This document shows positions 16,740 to 23,858 of a DNA stretch of 64,000 bases, in pieces. The notes beneath the pieces were generated by a model. The model made no database searches and had not been told where the DNA came from. It saw only the letters and a program-made list of their open reading frames with translations. Within the stretch, counting starts at the first letter, position 1; each line of letters starts with the position of its first letter. Source of the DNA: Planctomycetales bacterium (GTDB lineage Bacteria; Planctomycetota; Planctomycetia; Pirellulales; Pirellulaceae); the NCBI GenBank assembly GCA_020427005.1, contig JAGQOY010000006.1, positions 27,287 through 91,286 on the forward strand, read 5' to 3'. Made by a program: the position numbers and the translations under genes.

Positions 16740-17126
16740 TTGGCTTCCGCTCCGACCTTTCTCGTACCTGTCGGTTCGGATCCGTCATTTTCTTCAAGAT
16801 TTCAGAGTGATTTCGCGACAAGTCAGCGATGATTTCTTGGTAGAGATCCTCGACGAACAGCTTATTGTCATTTGGTGCATAGTTCTTCTCGTGGACAGGT
16901 GAACGAGAGCTCGCGTAAACCGAGGTATTTTACGATTCGCAAGCCAAGTGCTGAAAAGTGCCGCCACCAAAATGATCAAAACAACGTACCGAGGCGAATG
17001 CGCATGGTTTCAATCTAGGTTGTTAGGCGAACGTTTTGACTTGACCCAATTCGCGGGCACGAGTAATTAGCAAGTTGGACCGTCAGTTGAACTTGGACCC
17101 AATCCTGGTTCGTCCTTCTTCTTCCC
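16740..17126. other. Intergenic gap
   Basis: Nothing recognisable between the lipoprotein gene and the convergent gene at 17127-17582. The short minus-strand frames lack motifs. Confidence 0.5.
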
Positions 17127-17582
17127 TCACAGGGAAAGTTTTGGGGTTCGCCCCAGCAGATTCTCAATAACGGAGTTCTCGATCGACTCCAACTGACCAT
17201 TGCGAAGCCAAAGCTCGATCACTGCATCGTAGTTATTGTCAATTGCTGGGTCTATTCTCGACATCCAATATGGCATAAAAGGAGCATCATTCCAACGCGA
17301 TCTCTGCCCATCCCAATCGAACCGCGAGCAATATATCCAAACTGAGTAACCACCCACCATTTTGCCTGTCGACGGATCGCGGCGAGAACCGTTCCAAACG
17401 GAATCTGGTGGACCGAGTAAATTCAAGACATCGCTTTCGGATGTTCCGGTCGACATTAAACCAATTTGGTTTCTCAAGAATATTGTCTTTCGGTAGTCAG
17501 CAACCAAGGCCACGGCAGTTATGCAGGCAAGAATCAAGGAGAGGCCGCCAATGACACGCCAGACCCAATACCGTTTCCGCAT
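17127..17582 (-). CDS. Membrane-anchored protein with SmpA/BamE-like motif
   Basis: A 151-residue protein with an N-terminal transmembrane or signal-anchor helix ('GLSLILACITAVALVADY'). The segment 'MSTGTSESDVLNLLGPPDSVW' resembles the start of the SmpA/OmlA/BamE fold ('G-x-S-x-x-x-V-x-x-x-L-G-x-P'). The rest is Trp- and Tyr-rich and looks like a small extracytoplasmic domain. ATG 17582 puts the hydrophobic helix near the N-terminus; an upstream start at 17717 would add 45 polar residues. The function is not known from sequence. Confidence 0.65.
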   Translation of the reverse strand: MRKRYWVWRVIGGLSLILACITAVALVADYRKTIFLRNQIGLMSTGTSESDVLNLLGPPDSVWNGSRRDPSTGKMVGGYSVWIYCSRFDWDGQRSRWNDAPFMPYWMSRIDPAIDNNYDAVIELWLRNGQLESIENSVIENLLGRTPKLSL

Positions 17583-17837
17583 GACTTGTTCTCTAAAGGA
17601 CGAAAGACCGGTTTCAGGTGAATGCGAACGGTTGACTCTACGCAAGTCAGCATCAGCATGCAGGATTTCGCTGCAATCCAATGTTCGGCCGATTGTGTCA
17701 CCCAGAGTTTCCACCACGATCTCTAGCAGTCAGTTCTCCAAATGCTGAATCATAGTTACTTAAACTTGTGAAGGATGTAGGTGGGCCGTCCTTACCCGAT
17801 TCGGCCAAATGAGTGGTGGCAATGAACCGCAGCCCTG

Positions 17838-18260
17838 CTATTCGTCACGGGTTACAAACGTCAAGCCTTCTGTGAGCAAGTAGACTGCTCCCTTCTTGGC
17901 CCCCCACTTTTCTCGTTTCGTTGATCGGTACGGGATGCTGTCACCTTTCTGGAGCTCGATCTGAGCGGAATTGACTTTGCCGCTTGGCGTGAAAAATCCA
18001 TCAATCGTCGCTTCATACATCACCGCGAGCTTCCCATCGCCCAGATAAAGGCGTTGCGATCTCACTGACACATTCTTGCATTTGGCGATCAGCACCATGC
18101 CCTCATTCGACTCAACAAAAGAGATTTGGATGTCATCTGGTGGCATCTCAATTTGAATGGAACTTTCCGCGTGGAACGGAGGTGCTTTGTCGTCGGCAGG
18201 CATCAAAGTAGCAAACATTCCCAGAACGCTGATCGCGAGCAGCCCATACATACGTTTCAT
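17838..18260 (-). CDS. Exported protein of unknown function
   Basis: A 140-residue frame starting 'MKRMYGLLAISVLGMFATLM' with a plausible signal peptide ending near 'MPADD'. The mature part is β-rich ('IQIEMPPDDIQISFVESNEGM', 'SQRLYLGDGKLAVMYEA'). GGGG lies about six bases before ATG 18260; the in-frame ATG at 18335 has no signal. I do not recognise the family. Confidence 0.65.
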   Translation of the reverse strand: MKRMYGLLAISVLGMFATLMPADDKAPPFHAESSIQIEMPPDDIQISFVESNEGMVLIAKCKNVSVRSQRLYLGDGKLAVMYEATIDGFFTPSGKVNSAQIELQKGDSIPYRSTKREKWGAKKGAVYLLTEGLTFVTRDE

Positions 18261-18376
18261 TCGCGTCCCCTTTTTTCTAACGGTGGCGACACAACAGCGA
18301 TTCAAGTTAACAAAAAGTTGATCGGCTGCGATCACGTAGTCGCCGCCAAAGACTTTGATTCACAAATCCGGTCGAC

Positions 18377-19075
18377 TTACGTGCAGACATTGGTAGCGAC
18401 GATTGTATCGCAGAAACGGCAGGTTCCAAAGACAAGGTCAACGTCATCCGTGTACGCTCCCCAGTGGTCATCAGGTGCTAAGTCTCTTGAACAGGGTACG
18501 ATACAGAACACGTTGAGTCTTGATTGTTTACCATGTGCTTTGCAATCGGCATTTCGGCAATCATGATCAAGATCGCCCTGAAAGGTTCTTAGGTTATTGC
18601 CTATCATGACCGAGGAAAACGCAAGTGAGGAGTCAATTAGTTTTTGGTCAGAATGGTCAAGCGCCCAAGTTGGAAAATACTCAGATAGAGCAATTGCACG
18701 GACCTCTTCGTACCCAAAGGGAACAAGGTTACCGCGAAAAAACGGAAGGTAGGTAGTTTCAATCATTGGGGAATCGGCAGATTGATAATCAGACACATGT
18801 ACGATTTCAATCGAGTCATTTGACTTGACGCGATACTGCAGTAACGGAAAGTCCGACGCGAATGGGTAGTAGAGTGGTAGTACCGTGAACGGATAGTCTT
18901 CGAGAGGAAACGCCGCATCACTTGCGGCAAGCGTAGCAATCAAGTGCAGTGATTGCTTCCAACCTTTGGGGTGGGCCCCCGCATGTGTCGAGTCTCCCCC
19001 AAAGGTGCACGTGCCATCATCAGCCCGAACGATCCGGGCGAGTTTGACGTGGTACTTGAATTTGAATGTATTCAT
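18377..19075 (-). CDS. Protein of unknown function
   Basis: A 232-residue frame, start chosen at ATG 19075 ('MNTFKFKYHVKLARIVRA'); an ATG at 19129 is possible and neither has a good ribosome site. The composition is ordinary for a soluble protein, with 'FPLEDYPFTVLPLYYPF' and a Cys/His-rich end ('DHDCRNADCKAHGKQS', 'GTCRFCDT'). No signal peptide or membrane helix. I do not recognise it. It lies next to the integrase remnant, so it may be cargo of the older mobile element. Confidence 0.55.
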   Translation of the reverse strand: MNTFKFKYHVKLARIVRADDGTCTFGGDSTHAGAHPKGWKQSLHLIATLAASDAAFPLEDYPFTVLPLYYPFASDFPLLQYRVKSNDSIEIVHVSDYQSADSPMIETTYLPFFRGNLVPFGYEEVRAIALSEYFPTWALDHSDQKLIDSSLAFSSVMIGNNLRTFQGDLDHDCRNADCKAHGKQSRLNVFCIVPCSRDLAPDDHWGAYTDDVDLVFGTCRFCDTIVATNVCT

Positions 19076-19227
19076 GAAGCAGAACGACAGCCGCGGCCGA
19101 AAAGCTATGATTTCAGGAGTCTGCGTCATCGGCGGCTCCCGTCCACCGCTTGGTTTATTCGCCTCCTTTGATTTTAGTGCAAAACGAACGCGAAATCGAC
19201 GAGTCCCGCGTCCTTTGAAGTCACCAA

Positions 19228-19785
19228 GTGCCGGATACGAAATTGCTCGAACAGAAACTTCGTGCAGGGCCGGATCGAGCAGGACAAAACCTCGGTACCC
19301 AGTTCGAGCGTGTTAATAAAGCTGCTGGGGTAATTCCGTGGCCAAAGCTCTTCGTAAATCTGCGGTCTACACGGCGAATTGAGCTACAAGAGAAATTCCC
19401 AAGCCATGTCGTGGACGCTTGGCTGGGGCACTCAACCAAGGTAGCAGAGAAGCGTTACCTACAAGTAACCAATGACCATTGGCAGTCAGGCCCCAGTTCT
19501 GCGACAAGCCTATTCCGTCTCCTTACTGGTCCCCTTGTCAGTAACATATCAGGGCCCATCACGATCCAGCAAAGAAATCAAGAAACCAATGTTTTGCTTG
19601 GTTCTGATGGTTCCTGCTGGCCCATGATGGACAGCCTAATACCCCCAACAGGACTTCGCCAGCGCAAGAAAAACAAGGGATTCTTGAACGATGGTCAGAT
19701 TTTGCCCCAGAAAATACCCCTGAGGCTGCCATCGCAGCGGATTGCATCGCCAAAACCCTTAAACCGATGGAAATACAATTCCTAG
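19228..19785 (+). pseudogene. Remnant of a tyrosine integrase gene
   Basis: The first ~85 residues match the C-terminal catalytic part of the intact integrase at 28798-30123: 'FERVNKAAGVIPWPKLFVNLRSTRRIELQEKFP' here versus '[33 protein letters not shown]', and 'DAWLGHSTKVAEKRYLQVT' with the Arg, His and nucleophilic Tyr. The N-terminal DNA-binding domain and first catalytic Arg are missing. Downstream the frame passes through an att-like sequence (19632-19655) just as the intact integrase does. It is the dead integrase of an earlier element at the same site. Confidence 0.9.
19632..19655. other. Left attachment-site copy (attL-like)
   Basis: The 24 bases CAGCCTA-A-TACCCCCAACAGGACT match 30085-30108 at all but one position (A versus G). 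The right copy overlaps the 3' end of tRNA-Arg(CCU). This copy lies in the 3' region of the integrase remnant, exactly where the intact integrase carries its own. Confidence 0.85.
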
Positions 19786-19946
19786 TTACTGAACTGCAGC
19801 GGAGGGGGCATGGTCAATTCTGATCGATGCTTCACTAGCGACCCACTGATCGGAATGTATAGTTGTCTCCAAGATTGCAATTTGTCACGATAGTCGGGAT
19901 TACTGCTTTTAGTGCTTCAAACTATCGCCTTTTAGGGAGATCTTTT

Positions 19947-20699
19947 ATGAGATCGCTACTGATTCTGCTGTCGGCCGTATTGTGCAATGTGGCGTCTGCT
20001 GACCTGATTGATTCTGGTAATCCCAGGTTTTCTGCCGGTGGGTGGGCGTTCGAACTTCCCAATGGAGGCGTTATAAGTCAAACCATCGAATTTGCGACCA
20101 CATCGGGTCCAGTCGGAACATTTGACAATCTCAACAACATAATCAATTACACGACCAGCTTTTCTACTTCTTCATCTCAAAGCGTGTCTAGATCTGACAG
20201 CATTAACTATACAACGCAAATAAGTAATGGGTATTGGGATGCGTTTGGGTATCACCCACCGGAGATAGTTACTGACCACTATGTGTTTTTGACGACTTTG
20301 GATTTGTTAACCATGTCGTTTGCTCCCATTCCAGCCGACGTGCCAGTATTTTCATATTCGCAACGTACGGCACAAACGGGACCAGTGCCACAAATATCAA
20401 CATTCACGCTGACTGGGACATGGACTATTCAGGGACCAACGGAAACTGCAACTGGACCAATTTCTGTTACTGGTCAAATGGCATCTAATGGTGTTATTTT
20501 ATTAGAAAGAAGTGCAAACGGTCCAATTACTTCGTGGTCACCACAGTTTGGTTTTTCCGGCGCGCGTGAGGCATCCGAAATGTCCGTCGTTGTTAATGGC
20601 CGAACATTTACGATGTATGCGGTACCAGAACCGTCCATGGCGGCTTTGTACCCATTTGCTGCGATGTTTGTCTTAAGAAGAAAACGATCGCGAATGTAA
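19947..20699 (+). CDS. PEP-CTERM sorted exported protein
   Basis: A 250-residue secreted protein: signal peptide (about 1-20, 'LLILLSAVLCNVASA') and a C-terminal sorting signal of 'VPEPS', a hydrophobic stretch and a basic tail 'LRRKRSRM'. This triad is the PEP-CTERM signal recognised by an exosortase in the inner membrane. The body is Ser/Thr-rich and β-like. ATG 19947 has AGGGAG eight bases upstream. It sits just inside the left border of the integrated element and could be cargo or an older chromosomal gene. Codon use differs from the CAG-rich replication genes. Confidence 0.82.
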   Translation: MRSLLILLSAVLCNVASADLIDSGNPRFSAGGWAFELPNGGVISQTIEFATTSGPVGTFDNLNNIINYTTSFSTSSSQSVSRSDSINYTTQISNGYWDAFGYHPPEIVTDHYVFLTTLDLLTMSFAPIPADVPVFSYSQRTAQTGPVPQISTFTLTGTWTIQGPTETATGPISVTGQMASNGVILLERSANGPITSWSPQFGFSGAREASEMSVVVNGRTFTMYAVPEPSMAALYPFAAMFVLRRKRSRM

Positions 20700-21003
20700 C
20701 TGTTTGAATTGACCGACTACCCCCACCCGGGTTCTATGTGGGTCCTACCTTAGAATCTGTCTTCTCTGCGGTGACCGAAGAGCCCAAAAGTTAATACGAA
20801 AGTCCGTCCGGCAATTGCGTTTGGGGAAAGGGGGCATAATTGCCTGCAAAGTATGGTTTTGATTCTTGCGTCATAGAAATACAATGGCCAGCAGGAATCT
20901 TTATCGGGTAGCAGTTTGATCCGCTGCGGCATGCCCTGAGTAGCCCAGCCTGCATTGTGGTTACTCAGTGCATGGCCCGTCCAATTTGATGCAGGAATCT
21001 AAG
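20700..21003. other. Intergenic gap inside the element
   Basis: No gene or clear structure seen. AGGA just before 21004 is the ribosome site of the next gene. Confidence 0.5.
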
Positions 21004-22437
21004 ATGTCACGGACTAGGGACCGGGGTGCCATCGTCGCGCCCGCTGTTGATAGGCAGCAACTGTTGAGTGATTTAGTTCGGCGATCAGCTGAGTATCGGA
21101 TTTACTCAGGCAAAGTGCTGCGAGACGGGGACAGTTTCAAGCTGCTGTATTATCCGAAACCAGAGGAATATCTGATTGAAGACAAACGGTTGGCCTGGAA
21201 CGATGGGGTTCGAGCACTGGAACAGATTGCTCCCAGAGCTGTTAGTTACCTGCGCAGCAGAGGAGCTGAGTTGCCGGCAGCAGAAACGCCTGGGGCAAGT
21301 CTGATGGCATGGGTGCTGCGAGATTGGTTAGTCGGCATGCGAGGCAGTGCCCATTCCATCACAACCGCATTTGATGCAATCCGAGAGGCAATTCTGATGA
21401 TGGATGGCAATGTATTGGAACTTGCCACTGAACTTTACGGAAAACTACTAGACCTATCGGGATTCTTTCACAGGCTAAGCCACAGCAGATTCAATATAGC
21501 TTTCGACCCTGAACATTCTCCCGATACAAACCAGGCCATGCTGGAAAAATTTCAGGCTAGCTATCGGTTTGATTTTGACCATTTGAACGAAACGCTGGCT
21601 GTGCTAAATGGCGGTTGTGGAAACAAGGGTATCCGACAGCATTCAGTGCTTAGCATGCACATATTCGATACCATTGCACATCAGAGGGAACGATTGTTGC
21701 CGGCCGAAAAGAATACATTTGCAGACCAGGCAATCGACAGGTTTAAGACGATCAAAGGACTATACCTGCGTTTATCAGAATCGTTGTCCAAGCCGGTTTC
21801 TATTGAATCGAAAGTGGTTGAAGATATTCGCATTTGGCGAGAATTTGAATTCGATGATGACTTTAGCCAGCAAATTAAGGGGCTTCAATGGGAAGCATCT
21901 ACCATTCGCATGTTGGTACACGAACGGGGAGGAATGCAGGTAGCATCGCCACAGCCAGTAGAACCACCAGCTGCCCCATCGAATCCGAGCGGCCAGCCTG
22001 AGCAGAAGCGTAAAGGTGGGAATAAAAAGAAAGGCGATCCGAGGTTCGACGTGAACATAGAATTCATCCTCAAAGCCATCCTTACAAAGCACCACAAGTA
22101 CAGCGAATCCATCGTTGATGGGCACGAGGTGCATGGACTGGACCAGACCCCGCTGTCGCTGCCGGATATGATTGCTGAATTAGCAGAATCGGGACGCCAG
22201 ATTGAATCAAAGGATACGATGGGCAACTACTTAGGCAGGCTGTTGCCAGGAAAGCCCACATCCAAAATACACACCCACTATAAACGACTCTGCAAAGACA
22301 CAACCGGGCTGTACTTCTTTCTTAGAGGGTGTGCAGGAGATGTTGCAGAGTTGAAAGCGAGGACGAACCTCAGTGATGATATTGAGCGGAACCTAGGCGG
22401 CGATGATTCGGATGATGAATTTGAGAGTGATAACTAG
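21004..22437 (+). CDS. Unrecognised 477-residue cargo protein of the element
   Basis: No family recognised. ATG 21004 has AGGA about ten bases upstream; in-frame ATGs at 20968 and 20989 do not. Residues ~1-310 look α-helical and soluble ('RRSAEYRIYSGKVLRDGDSFK', 'LRLSESLSKPVSIESKVVEDI'). A Pro/Gln/Lys-rich linker follows (about 318-345, 'PAAPSNPSGQPEQKRKGGNKKK'). The C-terminal ~120 residues ('FILKAILTKHHKYSESIVDG', 'SLPDMIAELAESGRQIESKD') may be winged-helix-like, ending in an acidic tail rich in Asp/Glu. A two-domain DNA-associated protein is a guess. Its position at the end opposite the integrase is typical for accessory cargo. Confidence 0.8.
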   Translation: MSRTRDRGAIVAPAVDRQQLLSDLVRRSAEYRIYSGKVLRDGDSFKLLYYPKPEEYLIEDKRLAWNDGVRALEQIAPRAVSYLRSRGAELPAAETPGASLMAWVLRDWLVGMRGSAHSITTAFDAIREAILMMDGNVLELATELYGKLLDLSGFFHRLSHSRFNIAFDPEHSPDTNQAMLEKFQASYRFDFDHLNETLAVLNGGCGNKGIRQHSVLSMHIFDTIAHQRERLLPAEKNTFADQAIDRFKTIKGLYLRLSESLSKPVSIESKVVEDIRIWREFEFDDDFSQQIKGLQWEASTIRMLVHERGGMQVASPQPVEPPAAPSNPSGQPEQKRKGGNKKKGDPRFDVNIEFILKAILTKHHKYSESIVDGHEVHGLDQTPLSLPDMIAELAESGRQIESKDTMGNYLGRLLPGKPTSKIHTHYKRLCKDTTGLYFFLRGCAGDVAELKARTNLSDDIERNLGGDDSDDEFESDN

Positions 22438-22440
22438 TCT

Positions 22441-22469
22441 GTTCGGGCATTCGGGTAATAAGCCCGAAC
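22441..22469. other. Hairpin after the cargo gene
   Basis: GTTCGGGC (22441-22448) pairs with GCCCGAAC (22462-22469). Related words recur about 80 bases on (CATTCGGGCATGGGCTACCCG). It may end the cargo transcript or be a binding site upstream of the regulator gene at 22626. There is no T-run. Confidence 0.55.
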
Positions 22470-22625
22470 GGCAACTGCCTTTCTCACATTTTCTCAGCCT
22501 GTATTTCACTATCCGATTTTGAAAAGTTGCAACATTCGGGCATGGGCTACCCGAACGCAGCACATAGGTATATAGCACGCAGCATAACGCTGCTGGCACT
22601 GACTCTACCTTTGTGAGGCATTTCT

Positions 22626-22850
22626 ATGGAAAAGCAGTTTGAGCTGTTTCCACCCGTTGAGCGGCTGTTGAACTACGAACAGCTGCAAGAGAAGTTAGGC
22701 GGAATCACCCGCCGAACTATCGACCGTTGGTTATCTGAAGGCATCTTTCCAGCTGGCTGTAAGGTTCTGATTTCTGGTTCGGCCAGGTTTCGCGAATCGG
22801 CAGTAGACGAATGGATTCGGGCAGGATGCCGAGGGGCTGGTGATGAGTAA
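22626..22850 (+). CDS. AlpA/excisionase-like DNA-binding protein
   Basis: A 74-residue protein with a MerR-type winged helix: 'LLNYEQLQEKLGGITRRTIDRWLSEGIFPAG' then 'ARFRESAVDEWIRAG'. This form is shared by phage excisionases and AlpA-type regulators, which bend DNA at att sites or regulate integrase expression. ATG 22626 has GAGG about nine bases upstream. It is the first gene of the compact replication block and overlaps the next gene by 8 bases. Confidence 0.85.
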   Translation: MEKQFELFPPVERLLNYEQLQEKLGGITRRTIDRWLSEGIFPAGCKVLISGSARFRESAVDEWIRAGCRGAGDE

Positions 22851-23007
22851 GCCAGGCCACACCATCTGCGACGGATGCGGGGCAACGATCACCTATGAAA
22901 CGCCCTGCCAGTTGTGGTGCATGTTCTGCGGCTGGTTGGAACCCGAGCCATGCGATTGCCCAGACTGTGCGGCTGCGGCAGATGGGGATGGGCCAGTTGA
23001 AGATTAG
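22843..23007 (+). CDS. Small cysteine-rich (zinc-binding) protein
   Basis: A 54-residue protein overlapping the previous stop by 8 bases (ATG AGT AAG across GAT GAG TAA), which suggests translational coupling. Cys pairs are 'CDGCG', 'CQLWCMFCG' and 'CDCPDC', consistent with one or two small zinc sites. The end is acidic. Small zinc proteins in mobile elements often act as regulators; no specific role is visible. Confidence 0.65.
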   Translation: MSKPGHTICDGCGATITYETPCQLWCMFCGWLEPEPCDCPDCAAAADGDGPVED

Positions 23008-23269
23008 CAACGTCTACCGCAGTAAACAGCGGACACCCAAACAGCCCAGGAAATCGAAACCGCAGGCTGTTCGTATCGAACCACTACCTGGCTGCTATTG
23101 GATGTGCGGTCACATCCCAGCCAGTGAAAACGATTGTTCATGTTCAAGGAATGTTAGTTATGAAAATCAGCCAACAATTTGCAGGCAGTTACCTGAAAGC
23201 AGCAGACCTACCACAGCCCAGAGTATTTGCGGTTCAATCCGTTGTGATGGGCAAGATGCCAGAGGGTGA
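22988..23269 (+). CDS. Possible small basic Cys-containing protein (doubtful)
   Basis: A frame beginning 'MGQLKISNVYRSKQRTPK' overlaps the previous gene by 20 bases and fills the otherwise empty 150 bases before 23160. The first ~50 residues are basic, then 'GCYWMCGHIPASENDCSCS', a plausible small zinc site. The last ~35 codons overlap the next gene completely and look non-coding, so the real 3' end is doubtful. Treat as tentative. Confidence 0.3.
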   Translation: MGQLKISNVYRSKQRTPKQPRKSKPQAVRIEPLPGCYWMCGHIPASENDCSCSRNVSYENQPTICRQLPESSRPTTAQSICGSIRCDGQDARG

Positions 23270-23603
23270 TGAAAAGCCCGTTTTGAATTTTGCAGGTTCA
23301 GACCAGGCACTAGTTTTGAACAAAACGAACGCAACCATTCTGGCCGAGCTGTGGGGCGATGAAACCACAGCCTGGCATGGGCAGCTAGTGGAACTGTACG
23401 CGACTACTACGAGTTTCGGTGGTCGCATGGTTCCATGCATTCGAGTTAGGGCAGCCCAGGTGCAAACTGCTGCACGGCAGCCAGCACCAGTGCCCCAGCC
23501 ATCAGCACCGCAGCCAACAGTGCCGCAGCCTACTGCCGCACCTGCCCAGCAACAGCTGCCGCTACAACCAGCACCTGCACCCGATTATCCGCTGGATGCA
23601 TAG
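23160..23603 (+). CDS. Phage-type protein of unknown function with Pro/Gln-rich tail
   Basis: A 147-residue protein. The first ~100 residues ('QQFAGSYLKAADLPQPRVFA', 'LNFAGSDQALVLNKTNATIL', 'WHGQLVELYATTTSFGGRMV') belong to a small β-rich family that recurs in phage replication/recombination regions, from memory. An OB-like single-strand-binding role is a guess. The tail (about 105-147) is low complexity, mostly Pro, Gln and Ala. ATG 23160 has AAGGA about 11 bases upstream. It lies two small genes ahead of the primase-polymerase. Confidence 0.75.
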   Translation: MKISQQFAGSYLKAADLPQPRVFAVQSVVMGKMPEGDEKPVLNFAGSDQALVLNKTNATILAELWGDETTAWHGQLVELYATTTSFGGRMVPCIRVRAAQVQTAARQPAPVPQPSAPQPTVPQPTAAPAQQQLPLQPAPAPDYPLDA

Positions 23604-23606
23604 GCC

Positions 23607-23783
23607 ATGGATATTATCGAACAGCTGGTGCTGTTTGTCGGATGGTATGCAGACCGAATGCAGCTGCCGTTGCAGCAAGCCATTCATGTGCTGCATGCCA
23701 TCTACGACAGCCGTAAAGATGCTCTGCTGCCATTGGTAGAGCAATTCAAACAGGAACAGCAAGGCAGCAGCCATGCTGACTGA
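23607..23783 (+). CDS. Small helical protein of unknown function
   Basis: A 58-residue frame, 'MDIIEQLVLFVGWYADRMQL' onward, starting three bases after the previous stop. It is amphipathic and helical with a Gln-rich end. It fits the compact gene spacing and the CAG-rich codon use of its neighbours, which is the main evidence that it is real. Confidence 0.55.
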   Translation: MDIIEQLVLFVGWYADRMQLPLQQAIHVLHAIYDSRKDALLPLVEQFKQEQQGSSHAD

Positions 23784-23858
23784 TCCCCATTCAATGCAGC
23801 AGCCCTGGCAAGTTTTGCGACTACGGCCAGGGCTGCTGATGTTCAAGGATGTTACCGA

